Below, piece by piece: positions 1 to 7,702 of a stretch of 36,919 nt of DNA. Where the stretch lies: assembly GCA_023450745.1 (NCBI GenBank), contig JAEXGR010000014.1:1-36919 (forward strand), written 5' to 3'. The notes under the pieces are model-generated. The model saw nothing but the letters and a program-made list of their open reading frames with translations, did not search any database and had not been told where the DNA came from. Position numbers and translations under genes: made by a program. The DNA comes from Synergistota bacterium. GTDB taxonomy: Bacteria; Synergistota; Synergistia; Synergistales; Synergistaceae. Position 1 is the first letter of the stretch. Every line of letters begins with the position of its first letter.

Positions 1-776
1 TGGAGGACTTTATTGACGTCCATACCCTTTTCTTTGCACTTCTCGCGCTCTTCGTCGTTGCGCGGCCAAAGTTTGCACTGCATGTTGCCGCCGACGCATT
101 TGAAGGCGCAGGCGGTGATGACCGCCTCCGGCGAACCGCCGACTCCCATGAGGAGGTCGATGCCGGCATTGGGCTTGCAGGTCGAGAGGGCGCCAGCGAC
201 GTCGCCGTCTGGGATGAGGCGGATACGCGCGTGGAGCGAACGTATCTCTTTGATAAGTTCCTCGTGGCGCGGCCTGTCAAGGACGACGACCGTGACGTCT
301 TCCACCGATTTTCTCAGCGCGCGGGCGACGGCTCTGATGTTGTCGGTCGGCGTGGCGTCGATGTTGATCGCGTGTGCCGCGTAGGGGCCGGTGGCGATCT
401 TGTTCATATAGAAGATATGCTGCGGATCGAAGAGCGTATTCCTCTCCGCGAAGGCCACGACGCTGACGGCGTTCGGAAGTCCGAGGGCGGTGAGGCGCGT
501 GCCGTCGATCGGGTCTACCGCTATATCAACCTGAGGTTCTGTTCCGCAGCCCAGCTTTTCGCCGTTGAAAAGCATCGGCGCTTCGTCTTTCTCGCCTTCA
601 CCAATAACAACTACTCCGTCCATATTGACGGTATTGAGAATAAACCGCATCGCGTTGACCGCAGCTCCGTCAACGCCGTTCTTATCCCCGCGTCCCATCC
701 AGCGGCCTGCGGCCATAGCGGCGGCTTCTGTCGCCCTTACCATCTCAAGCGCTAGATTTCTGTCTGGTGCAGACAT
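1..776 (-). CDS. glpX: Class II fructose-1,6-bisphosphatase (GlpX), C-terminus cut by window edge
   Basis: Read directly from the minus strand, because the frame is open to the window edge. It gives 258 codons beginning MSAPDRNLALEMVRATEAAA. The GlpX signatures are present: the GEGEKDEAPML segment near residues 59-69 and the phosphatase-superfamily motif DPIDGT near 88-93, which supply metal and phosphate ligands. GlpX hydrolyses fructose-1,6-bisphosphate to fructose-6-phosphate in the cytosol, the committed step of gluconeogenesis. Family members are about 320-340 residues, so roughly 70-80 C-terminal residues lie outside. The ATG at 774-776 follows a GGAGGGG ribosome-binding site at 784-791. 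It starts 20 nt after purB ends, so it is probably the last or a late gene of the tmk-to-glpX operon. Gluconeogenic FBPase fits an amino-acid fermenter. The family call is firm; only completeness is unknown. Confidence 0.93.
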   Translation of the reverse strand, partial: MSAPDRNLALEMVRATEAAAMAAGRWMGRGDKNGVDGAAVNAMRFILNTVNMDGVVVIGEGEKDEAPMLFNGEKLGCGTEPQVDIAVDPIDGTRLTALGLPNAVSVVAFAERNTLFDPQHIFYMNKIATGPYAAHAINIDATPTDNIRAVARALRKSVEDVTVVVLDRPRHEELIKEIRSLHARIRLIPDGDVAGALSTCKPNAGIDLLMGVGGSPEAVITACAFKCVGGNMQCKLWPRNDEEREKCKEKGMDVNKVL

Positions 777-796
777 AATAAAACCCCTCCGTATTG

Positions 797-2113
797 TTAT
801 TTTGAGGGCACAGCCGCGGCAAGCTCTGGAAAGCGGCTGAAGACCTCGTCTATGTGCTTTAGATAATACCCCAAATCAAACAAAGATTCCAGCTCGGAAT
901 GTGTCATTTTCGTGATTCTCGGGTCTGATTTAAGAAGTTCGAGCAATGGGACCTTTTCATTCCAGCAGCGCATGGCGTTGCTCTGCGCGATCGCGTAGGC
1001 GTCCTCGCGGCTGACGCCCTCTTTTTCAACCAGGGTTATGAGCACGCGTCCCGAGAAGAGGAGTCCCTTGGTGATGTCGATATCCGCCATCATCTTGTCG
1101 GCGTTCACGACAAGGCCGCTCATCACTTTGATCATTATTTTCGTCATATAGTGGGCAAGGTGGAAGGCGTCGGGCCACATGACGCGCTCCACGGAGGAGT
1201 GGCTGATGTCGCGCTCGTGCCAGAGGGCGATGTCCTCAAGCGCCGGCACGGCGAAGCCGCGCAGCAGGCGCGACATGCCGCAGACCCGCTCGCAGAGGAT
1301 CGGGTTTTTCTTGTGCGGCATCGCGGAAGAGCCTTTCTGCCCCTTTTTGAAGGGTTCAAGGGCCTCCAGCACCTCAGTGCGCTGGAGATGGCGCACCTCG
1401 AGCGCGAGCCGCTCAAGCGTGCCGCCAAAGATGGCGAGGTCGGTTATGATGCGCGCGTGTCTGTCTCTCTGGATGACCTGCGTCGAGACGGGGTCTATGC
1501 CGAGGCCGAGCAGCTCGCAGACGCGCGCCTCTATCGAAGGAGGGCAGTTAGCGTATGTGCCGACGGCTCCCGACAGCTTCCCCACCATCATCTCTTTTTT
1601 TGTTTCTGTCAGGCGCTCGATGTCGCGCCCCAGTTCGGCGTAATGGTTGAGCAGCTTGAGGCCGAAGGTGGTCGGTTCGGCGTGGATGCCGTGGGTGCGC
1701 CCGGGACAGGGCGTCAGCTTATATTCGACGGCTTTTTCACCGAGTATACCGTGAAGCTTTTTAAGCTCTCCGATGACGACGTCCATGCTCTCGCCGAGCA
1801 GGAGCGAGGAGGCGGTGTCGATGACGTCGCTGCTCGTCAGTCCAAGGTGAACGAAGCGCCCCGATTCGCCGATCGTCTCGGCGACGCTCGATACGAAGGC
1901 GATGACGTCGTGCTGCGTCACCTCTTCTATCTCGCGGATGCGCGCGACGTTGAAACCGGCTTTTTCTTTGATATTCCTGAAGTCCTCGTCCGGGACTACT
2001 CCCGCCTCGTTCCAGGCCCGCGTCGCCGCCAGCTCGACGTCAAGCCAGCGGCCGAAGCGGTTTTCGTCGGTCCATATTTTTTTTATCTCTTGTGTTTCGT
2101 AGCGCGGTATCAT
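797..2113 (-). CDS. purB: Adenylosuccinate lyase
   Basis: 438 residues, the normal size for bacterial PurB. It shows the fumarase/aspartase-superfamily signature GSSAMPHKKNP, whose flexible loop carries the catalytic serine, and a TQHDVIAFV segment typical of adenylosuccinate lyases. The enzyme acts twice in purine synthesis: it splits SAICAR to AICAR plus fumarate, and adenylosuccinate to AMP plus fumarate. It works as a cytosolic homotetramer. The start MIPRYETQEIK is preceded by GGGAGG about 9 nt upstream. An 89-nt gap separates it from the DUF4416 gene upstream, and glpX follows after 20 nt. No other purine-synthesis gene is adjacent, so it sits here as an isolated housekeeping gene. Confidence 0.97.
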   Translation of the reverse strand: MIPRYETQEIKKIWTDENRFGRWLDVELAATRAWNEAGVVPDEDFRNIKEKAGFNVARIREIEEVTQHDVIAFVSSVAETIGESGRFVHLGLTSSDVIDTASSLLLGESMDVVIGELKKLHGILGEKAVEYKLTPCPGRTHGIHAEPTTFGLKLLNHYAELGRDIERLTETKKEMMVGKLSGAVGTYANCPPSIEARVCELLGLGIDPVSTQVIQRDRHARIITDLAIFGGTLERLALEVRHLQRTEVLEALEPFKKGQKGSSAMPHKKNPILCERVCGMSRLLRGFAVPALEDIALWHERDISHSSVERVMWPDAFHLAHYMTKIMIKVMSGLVVNADKMMADIDITKGLLFSGRVLITLVEKEGVSREDAYAIAQSNAMRCWNEKVPLLELLKSDPRITKMTHSELESLFDLGYYLKHIDEVFSRFPELAAAVPSK

Positions 2114-2202
2114 AGAGATTGCCTCCCATTATAAATTGTATGGATAACTTTTATGAAAATTTCGCGGCAAGCGTGTCAGCCGGTTTAAACTCAGTAGAAA
2201 TC

Positions 2203-2772
2203 TTAATCTTCGCCGCCGCTGGCAGCCGCCGGCGCACAGCGAACCTCTCTCTTCCAGTCCTCGCGCACAAGTTCCAGCCATTTATCATAGGCGCCGCTCT
2301 TGAAGTCGGGGAAGGTATAGAAGAAGTTTTCCCAGCGGCCCTTGCGGCGGCAGAGCGTCACCTCGCAGAAGATGCCGTCGCGCAAGTAGACGCGGTGCGC
2401 CTGTCCCTTTGTCGAGGCCAGCAATAATCTGGCTCCGTCTATCGTCCCCGGGTCAAGGTTGACGCGGCGGCTTGCGCCCGTCTCTCTCTCGATGCGGCAG
2501 CTCGCGATCTTCCAGTCCGGCAGCGCCGAGGTCGGGTAAAGTCCCGGGTAGGAGAAGAATATTCTGTCCAGTTTAGGCGCGATCTCCTCGTAATAGTTGG
2601 TCCAGACGAACGGTATTCTTTCGCTCACGCGTTCCGGCCTGCCCCAGATATTTTCCAGCAGGCCGCGGGTATCTTCATAGACCGCGGTCTCGCCCCTGGG
2701 TACAAGGAGGGCGAGAATCTTTTTTACGAGCGGGTCGCGCGGGTGCCGTCCGTTATTCACGCTCTCCGGCAT
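2203..2772 (-). CDS. DUF4416 family protein
   Basis: About 189 residues. I place the start at the ATG giving MPESVNNGRHPRDP, with GGAG about 10 nt upstream; an upstream in-frame extension to 2805 has no better support. This start lies inside the last 20 nt of ftsY, so the two genes are translationally coupled. The body matches the pattern I associate with DUF4416: an FVWTNYYEEIAPKLDRIFFSY segment (tyrosines around the middle of the N-terminal half), RRVNLDPGTIDGARLLLAS, and HRVYLRDGIFCEVTL. There is no signal peptide or membrane segment. The function is unknown. The family often sits among housekeeping genes, and here it lies between ftsY and purB. Family assignment is from memory of motif order, so confidence in that label is moderate; the gene itself is solid. 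Confidence 0.8.
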   Translation of the reverse strand: MPESVNNGRHPRDPLVKKILALLVPRGETAVYEDTRGLLENIWGRPERVSERIPFVWTNYYEEIAPKLDRIFFSYPGLYPTSALPDWKIASCRIERETGASRRVNLDPGTIDGARLLLASTKGQAHRVYLRDGIFCEVTLCRRKGRWENFFYTFPDFKSGAYDKWLELVREDWKREVRCAPAAASGGED

Positions 2773-3682
2773 CGAGCAGCGTCTCCACAAAGGTGCGCGG
2801 GTCAAAGAGCTGAAGGTCGTCTATCCCCTCGCCAAGCCCCACGTAACGTATCGGCATTTTAAGTTTATCGGCGATCGCGATGACGATGCCCCCTTTTGAC
2901 GTATTGTCAAACTTCGTAAGCACCACGCCCGTGATAGGCATCGCTTTGCTGAAGGTCTCGGCCTGCATGAAACCGTTCTGCCCCGTCACGGCGTCGAGCA
3001 CGATAAGAACTTCGGCGGGGCCCTCCGGTATTTCGCGCTTGATGACGCGCGTCACCTTAGAGAGCTCCTCCATGAGATTTGACTTCGTGTGAAGACGTCC
3101 CGCGGTGTCGGCGATGATAACATCGTCGCCCGCGGCCTTGGCGGCCATTATCGAATCAAATACGACGGCCGCGGGGTCGCTGTCCTGCGCCTGAGCGACC
3201 ACACGCACGCCCGCGCGCTCGCCCCAGGCTTTGAGCTGCTCTATCGCGGCGGCGCGGAAGGTGTCGGCGGCGGCCATTATCACACGCCTGCCGTCAGCTT
3301 TGAGCTGAGAGGCAAGCTTGCCCGAGGTGGTCGTCTTGCCGCTGCCGTTGACGCCGATCATTATGACGACGGCGGGCTTCTGCGAAAGGTCGAGAGGCTT
3401 TCCCATTCCCGGCACAGCCTCCAGACGTGAGATCAGCAGCTCGGCAAAGGCTGATTTCAGCTCCTGTTTATTGGTTATCCGGCGATCCACCATCACCTGC
3501 TTAAGGTCGTTTATAAGCGCCTCCGTCGTATCGATGCCGACGTCGCCGAGGATCAGGCTCTCCTCCAGTTCATCCCAAAAATCATCGGTAACCGGGTCGT
3601 CTGAAAAGAGGTTTGATACGCCCTGGGTCCATCTGTTCCCCGTATTTTTCAGCTTCTCGGCAAAGTTTTTGAATATTCCCAT
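2753..3682 (-). CDS. ftsY: Signal recognition particle receptor FtsY
   Basis: 309 residues. An N-terminal four-helix N domain (about 1-95) is followed by the SRP-GTPase G domain, with P-loop GVNGSGKTTT around 110-119, DTAGR at 192-196, TKFD at 256-259 and the terminal GLGEGIDDLQLFDP closing loop. FtsY docks ribosome-SRP complexes at the membrane and, with Ffh, hydrolyses GTP to hand nascent membrane proteins to SecYEG. The long acidic A domain of E. coli FtsY is absent; the protein starts MGIFKNFAEKLK, an amphipathic membrane-targeting helix typical of short FtsYs. RBS GGAGGT lies just upstream. It is 2 nt downstream of ricT and overlaps the DUF4416 gene by 20 nt, so it sits inside the tmk-to-glpX operon. 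Confidence 0.97.
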   Translation of the reverse strand: MGIFKNFAEKLKNTGNRWTQGVSNLFSDDPVTDDFWDELEESLILGDVGIDTTEALINDLKQVMVDRRITNKQELKSAFAELLISRLEAVPGMGKPLDLSQKPAVVIMIGVNGSGKTTTSGKLASQLKADGRRVIMAAADTFRAAAIEQLKAWGERAGVRVVAQAQDSDPAAVVFDSIMAAKAAGDDVIIADTAGRLHTKSNLMEELSKVTRVIKREIPEGPAEVLIVLDAVTGQNGFMQAETFSKAMPITGVVLTKFDNTSKGGIVIAIADKLKMPIRYVGLGEGIDDLQLFDPRTFVETLLDAGERE

Positions 3683-3684
3683 TC

Positions 3685-4977
3685 CTACACCTCCGATTTA
3701 GCGGGCGCCGCGTTATCGGAGCCTTTTTTGGCCCCGGGCCTCCTGCGGCGCTGAAAATGACGTTTCGGCCGCTCTCCGCCGTCCTGCGCCGCCTTATCCT
3801 CTTTTGGCGGCCTCGCCTCGGCGGCGTGCTTCACCTTCTGAACGACGTCCTCGCGCGGATCTTCATGCTCGTCGCGGATAGTCTGCGGCTCGTGCTTCAC
3901 GCGGCGCTTCTTTTTCTTTTTATTTCCGCGCGGTTTTTGCTCAGGATTTGCCTCCCCTCCGTCGGGGCGGCGTTTGGCGGCGTTTTCCTCACGCTTCGGC
4001 TCGGCTGCGGCTTTTTCGTGGTGGCTGCCGCACTGCATGCATTTCGGGAAGAAATCCTGTATTTTCAGGACCGGCTCCGCGATCTCCTCCTCCGGCACCA
4101 CCCATTCGCCGCCGGACGAAACGGTCTCTTTGAACTCTTCAAATTTGTCCCTCGGGACTTTAACCTCGCCCTTGCCGGCGATGAAGCAGCGCAGGCTCTT
4201 GCTGGGCAGGTCGATACCGGCGATGATGACGTTGCCGTTCGGCGTCTTTATTTTCGAGCCCGGGTTGGGAAAACCCTCCCATGCCTCGTGGTAGGCTTCG
4301 TGCTCGTAACACATGCAGCACATGAGCCTGCCGCATATACCTGATATTTTGGCCGGGTTCAGCGCCAGGTTCTGCTCCTTCACCATCTTTATGCAGATGG
4401 GAGCGAACTGGTTGAGCCAGTAGCTGCAGCAGCAGGGCTGACCGCAGGGGCCGACGCCCCTGATGATCTTCGCCTCGTCGCGCACGCCGACTTGACGCAG
4501 CTCTATGCGCGTTTTGAACTCACGCGCGAGGTCGCGGACATAGGCGCGGAAATCGACGCGCTGCTCCGACGAGAAGTAGAAGAAGAGCTTCCGTTTCGCG
4601 CGGAGGAACTCGACGTCTATCAGCTTCATCTCCAAATTATGGGGCGTCAGGAGCTCCTTCGCCTCTTTGAGGATTCTGTTTTCCTCGCTGCGGTAACTTT
4701 CCGCCGTCTCGATGTCCTCGTCGGCGGCAAAGGCTATGAAAGTAAGGTCCGTTACCACGGGCTCGGAATTCTTCACCATGCCGTCGCCGTGTTCCGAGGC
4801 GTTGCGCAGCAGACGGTAGGCCGACTCCTGCTCGGCGTTGATCTCCCCCACCGCCACCGCGAGCTCTTCGCCGCGCACCGATTCCACGATGAGCGTGGAG
4901 CCCTTTTTTATTTCTCCTTCATACTCGACAAGCCCGAGATAGCGGGGCTTACCATAAATTGCCAAGTATTTGTTCAT
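3685..4977 (-). CDS. ricT: PSP1-domain regulatory iron-sulfur protein RicT (YaaT-like)
   Basis: 430 residues from the ATG giving MNKYLAIYGKPRYLG, chosen because AGGAGGAAG lies 8 nt upstream; it starts 29 nt inside the end of holB. The PSP1 domain carries the family's cysteine clusters: C178, C182-184 in GPCGQPCCCSYW, C195, and C215, C220, C221, C223 in CGRLMCCMCYEHE. In Bacillus the RicA-RicF-RicT complex carries two [4Fe-4S] clusters and stimulates RNase Y mRNA maturation; that role is known for the family and only inferred here. In many bacteria ricT lies directly after holB and tmk, exactly as here. The tail after about residue 305 is unusual: a CMQCGSHH motif (313-320), then a long lysine/arginine/glutamate-rich disordered stretch. 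Confidence 0.9.
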   Translation of the reverse strand: MNKYLAIYGKPRYLGLVEYEGEIKKGSTLIVESVRGEELAVAVGEINAEQESAYRLLRNASEHGDGMVKNSEPVVTDLTFIAFAADEDIETAESYRSEENRILKEAKELLTPHNLEMKLIDVEFLRAKRKLFFYFSSEQRVDFRAYVRDLAREFKTRIELRQVGVRDEAKIIRGVGPCGQPCCCSYWLNQFAPICIKMVKEQNLALNPAKISGICGRLMCCMCYEHEAYHEAWEGFPNPGSKIKTPNGNVIIAGIDLPSKSLRCFIAGKGEVKVPRDKFEEFKETVSSGGEWVVPEEEIAEPVLKIQDFFPKCMQCGSHHEKAAAEPKREENAAKRRPDGGEANPEQKPRGNKKKKKRRVKHEPQTIRDEHEDPREDVVQKVKHAAEARPPKEDKAAQDGGERPKRHFQRRRRPGAKKGSDNAAPAKSEV

Positions 4978-5692
4978 TGGGAACTTCCTCCTTGAATAGA
5001 GCAAAGACCAAATCCTGTATCACCGGCACGGAGAGTCTTCTCTGCTCCATGAGGCGTATCAGCGAATCCAGCTCGGATGCCTTTATATAGTCGTTCTTTT
5101 CCGCGAGGTCGCGCGCCCAGCCCTGCATTTCAAGGTAGAGTATCTCGGGGCTCGGCTTCCGGCCCGAATCCATCCATTGCGCCCACTCCTGAACGCTCGC
5201 GGGCATCGGATGACCCTTTAATATTTCCTCGGGCAGATCTATGTGTATCGACCAGATACGGCTCTTGATCGTCGGGATGAGGCTGTCCTCTTCCGACATA
5301 AAGAGTATGTTGCCATGTTCGGGGGGCTCTTCGGTGATCTTCAGCAGACTGTTGGCGGCCTCCACCGAAAGTTTGTCGGCCATCCAGACGACAGCCAGAC
5401 GGCGCGATGAAGAGAGCGGGTGGAGCGCCAATTCTCCCTGCAGCCGGCGGCATTCGTCGATCGACGGCGGAAGCGCGGCCGTCCCGGCGCTTATCATATC
5501 GGGGTGCTGGCCGTCCTTCCATAGGCCCTCGTCATTCAGCACCAGCCGCCCGTACATCTCGGCGAAGGTCTCCTGCATTACGTGCGGGATGGTCACCCCC
5601 ACCGACTGCGGGGTCCGGCCCCCGTCCGCCGCGTTGGCAAGCTCCTTCCAGCCCGGCGAAGATTCGATCAGAGCGACCGTCTCCTGATTCAC
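4949..5692 (-). CDS. holB: DNA polymerase III delta-prime-like subunit, shortened
   Basis: 247 residues starting at a GTG whose GTGA overlaps the tmk stop by 4 nt. From residue 63 on it follows clamp-loader delta-prime: HPDMISAG, a DECRRLQGELALHP helix, RRLAVVWMADKLSVEAANSLLKITEEPP and the SRIWSIHI sensor region (SRC in active ATPases). The first 60 residues have no Walker A motif and no zinc-finger cysteines, so it cannot bind ATP in the usual way. Delta-prime is the non-hydrolysing stator of the clamp loader, so loss of ATP binding is tolerable. At 247 residues it is much shorter than the usual 310-340 and lacks most of the C-terminal collar domain. Location between tmk and ricT is the classic holB position. 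The call rests on motifs plus this position. Confidence 0.8.
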   Translation of the reverse strand: MNQETVALIESSPGWKELANAADGGRTPQSVGVTIPHVMQETFAEMYGRLVLNDEGLWKDGQHPDMISAGTAALPPSIDECRRLQGELALHPLSSSRRLAVVWMADKLSVEAANSLLKITEEPPEHGNILFMSEEDSLIPTIKSRIWSIHIDLPEEILKGHPMPASVQEWAQWMDSGRKPSPEILYLEMQGWARDLAEKNDYIKASELDSLIRLMEQRRLSVPVIQDLVFALFKEEVPNEQILGNLW

Positions 5693-6297
5693 AGGGACAA
5701 TCCTCTTTCAGCGAGCGCGCCTTTTACCCGAGAAAAAATTTCCGCGGGACTCTTTTCGCCGCACTCGATTACGGACCAGCGCCGCGGCTCCCGCGCCGCC
5801 AGCGCACGGTACCCCTCGTCGACCTTTTTCATGAAGGAAAGCCCCTCCCGCTCAAACGAATCCGGCTCTCCTCGTTTACCGACGCGCGAGAGCGCGGTTT
5901 CGGGGGAAATCTTGAAGAAAAACGTCAGGTCCGGCACGGGCAGCGCCGCGAGCCTGGCCATCTCGCACAACGGCGCAAAGGGCATTCCCCTGCCCCAAAC
6001 CTGATAGGCGAGCGTCGAATCATGATAGCGTTCGCAGATCACGTGACGGCCCTCCGCGATCGCGGGGGCAATGACCCGCGCGGCGTGTTCGGTGCGGTCG
6101 AGCATGAACAAAAAGAGCTCGCTCCACGGATGGCGCAGGCCGCCGTCAAGCACCAGGCCGCGCAGCGCGCCTCCGCCCTCCCAGCCGCCGGGCTCTCGTG
6201 TGAGAACCGCGCCGCCCTCTTTATTCAAAAGTTCGAAGAGCAGCCTTGCCTGCGTCGATTTTCCGCATCCGTCGATGCCCTCGAAGGTAATAAACAT
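5689..6297 (-). CDS. tmk: Thymidylate kinase
   Basis: 202 residues from the ATG at 6295-6297; an in-frame GTG three codons earlier is possible, but AGGCGG is well spaced for the ATG. It shows the P-loop GIDGCGKST at residues 7-15, the TREPGG motif, LDRTEH and CERYHDSTLAYQ, all standard for dTMP kinases. The enzyme phosphorylates dTMP to dTDP in the cytosol for DNA synthesis. The length matches the family (about 205). It is the first gene of the minus-strand operon tmk-holB-ricT-ftsY-DUF4416-purB-glpX and is divergent from the metallo-hydrolase gene at 6395, so its promoter must lie in the AT-rich 97-nt gap between them. Confidence 0.96.
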   Translation of the reverse strand: MFITFEGIDGCGKSTQARLLFELLNKEGGAVLTREPGGWEGGGALRGLVLDGGLRHPWSELFLFMLDRTEHAARVIAPAIAEGRHVICERYHDSTLAYQVWGRGMPFAPLCEMARLAALPVPDLTFFFKISPETALSRVGKRGEPDSFEREGLSFMKKVDEGYRALAAREPRRWSVIECGEKSPAEIFSRVKGALAERGLSL

Positions 6298-6394
6298 CAC
6301 ACCCACCGCCTTTACAGTAGATAATCATAACATATAATTCATGGTAATATCATCAGGGACTATTCTAATTTTGCACGAATTGGAGGCGCGAAAA

Positions 6395-7276
6395 ATGTAT
6401 GAGCTTATTCAGGCCGGCGAAAAGAGCTGGTATATAAAAAATCCCGCGAACGTAGGTGTCTATGCGCTCGGAGACGGCGAAGTCTGCCTCATCGACTCCG
6501 GCAGCGACAAAGAGGCCGGGCGCAAGATACTGAAGAAGACGGCGGAAGCGGGCTGGCGGGTATCCTGCATCATCAACACCCACTCCAACGCCGACCACGT
6601 CGGCGGCAACCAGTTCATCCAGAGCCGCACGAACTGCCGCGTCCTCTCCACCGGCATCGAAAACGCCTTCGCGAGGCATCCCGAGCTCGAAAGCTCATTC
6701 CTCTATGGCGGCTATCCCTACGCCGGGCTGCGCAACAAGTTTCTTATGGCGAAGCCGACGGCAGACACAGAGGACATCGACGCGGCGCTGCCGCCGGGAC
6801 TTGAGATCATAAAGCTTCCGGGACACTACTTCGACATGATCGGGATTATGACCGACGACGGCGTCTGCTTTCTCGCCGACGCGCTCTTCAGCGCCGACAT
6901 CATCGCCAAATACCACATCGTCTTTATCTATGACGTGGCAAAGTTCCTTGAGACCCTGGAGATGCTTGAGACCCTCGAGGCAAAGCTATTCGTCCCCGCG
7001 CACAACGAGGCGGTCACGGATATCAAAGAACTGATCGCCGTCAACCGCGCGAAGGTGCACGAGGTCGCCGCGCTGATCGGCGAAATATGCGCCGCGCCCA
7101 AAACCTTTGAGAAAATACTCAAAGAAGTATTCGACCGCTACGGCCTGACAATGGACCACAACCAGCATGTACTCGTCGGCAGCACCATCAGATCATACCT
7201 CTCCTGGCTGCATGACGGCGGCAGGCTCAATATTGAGTTTTGCGACAATGAGATGCTCTGGAGCGCGGCAAAATAG
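6395..7276 (+). CDS. MBL-fold metallo-hydrolase
   Basis: 293 residues from the ATG at 6395, with GGAGG at 6382-6386. The metallo-beta-lactamase fold is shown by DSG at 34-36, THSNADHVGG at 62-71, H144 in LPGHYFD, D162 in FLADALFS and H203 in VPAHNE. The first metal motif, normally HxHxDH, has Asn (N65) at the second His. D67 and H68, H144, D162 and H203 are kept, so at least one metal site should persist. Such THSNADH variants are common in uncharacterised MBL proteins of anaerobes. There is no signal peptide. It stands alone on the plus strand between the tmk operon and tRNA-Sec, so context gives no clue to its substrate; a hydrolase of the glyoxalase II or thioesterase type is possible, not shown. 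Confidence 0.85.
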   Translation: MYELIQAGEKSWYIKNPANVGVYALGDGEVCLIDSGSDKEAGRKILKKTAEAGWRVSCIINTHSNADHVGGNQFIQSRTNCRVLSTGIENAFARHPELESSFLYGGYPYAGLRNKFLMAKPTADTEDIDAALPPGLEIIKLPGHYFDMIGIMTDDGVCFLADALFSADIIAKYHIVFIYDVAKFLETLEMLETLEAKLFVPAHNEAVTDIKELIAVNRAKVHEVAALIGEICAAPKTFEKILKEVFDRYGLTMDHNQHVLVGSTIRSYLSWLHDGGRLNIEFCDNEMLWSAAK

Positions 7277-7434
7277 AAAATTCCCCGGAAGGACAAACAG
7301 GCCGTTTGCCCCTGCCGCAAACTTAAAAAAGAAGGGAAAAACAACGCCCCTCCCTAATCCATCGCAATTGAGAAGAGAAAACTCGCATTTGGAATCGGCA
7401 AGGCGCGCCTTGAGATATTTAAAACAGCTCAAAA

Positions 7435-7465
7435 ATAAAAAAGTCCCCTGCGAAAACCGCGGGAA
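7435..7465 (-). terminator. Probable intrinsic terminator of tRNA-Sec
   Basis: On the minus strand, 15 nt beyond the tRNA CCA end, TCCCGCG and CGCAGGGGA form an imperfect GC-rich hairpin (one bulged A) with a short T-rich loop. It is followed by a run of T residues. Position and strand suit termination of the tRNA transcript. Confidence 0.55.
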
Positions 7466-7479
7466 CCGTTGGTATCAAA

Positions 7480-7576
7480 TGGCGGAGGCGTGTAGGAATC
7501 GAACCTACCTGGACGGGCGTTACCCACCCACACCGGATTTGAAGTCCGGGCCCAGCACCAGCTGAAACGCACCTCC
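7480..7576 (-). tRNA. selC: tRNA-Sec (anticodon TCA), CCA encoded
   Basis: 97 nt including an encoded CCA. The anticodon stem CCGGA/TCCGG closes a CTTCAAA loop with anticodon TCA at 7540-7542. Features that mark selenocysteine tRNA are all visible: a 6-bp D stem (TTCAGC/GCTGGG) closed by TGGT, a very long variable arm (about 8 bp from TGGGTGGG and CGCCCGTCCA, with wobble pairs), and an extended acceptor stem. The T arm is GTAGG-TTCGATT-CCTAC. The acceptor pairs GGAGGTG with the 3' strand for 7 bp (one T-G wobble), but the expected eighth pair is C against A. The RNA is charged with serine by SerRS, then converted to selenocysteine by SelA and delivered by SelB at UGA codons with a SECIS. selA and selB are not in the window, so the genome should carry them elsewhere. 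Confidence 0.95.
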
Positions 7577-7591
7577 GAATCAACGCGGTAA

Positions 7592-7620
7592 AGTCTAGCA
7601 GAAACTTGGCCTCACTGCAA
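7592..7620 (-). promoter_or_regulatory. Candidate promoter of tRNA-Sec
   Basis: On the minus strand TTGCAG (7615-7620) and TAGACT (7592-7597) are separated by exactly 17 nt. Transcription would start about 8-10 nt before the tRNA 5' end, a usual arrangement for a stable RNA gene. Confidence 0.6.
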
Positions 7621-7663
7621 TCGTCATTTGCACAAAAGATGTATGCGCCGCCGTTTTTTTGCA

Positions 7664-7672
7664 TGTTATACT
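7664..7672 (+). promoter_or_regulatory. Candidate extended -10 promoter of L-serine dehydratase
   Basis: TGTTATACT (TGn plus TATACT) lies 30 nt before the serine dehydratase start and upstream of its ribosome-binding site. No good -35 box lies at 17 nt, which is acceptable for an extended -10 promoter. The gene has no upstream gene on its own strand within 400 nt, so a promoter is needed here. Confidence 0.5.
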
Positions 7673-7702
7673 TTTAGAAACGAGTTTCAGGAGGGAAAAG
7701 AG

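Noticed and set aside
1151..2134. Long plus-strand open frame opposite purB (327 codons)
   Set aside because: It is antisense to a well-supported purB, with no ribosome-binding site and no protein-family features; it is a product of GC-rich codon bias.
2114..2202. TATAAT just before purB as its own promoter
   Set aside because: It lies only 3-4 nt before the ribosome-binding site, so a transcript from it would start inside that site, and no -35 box is present at the right distance.
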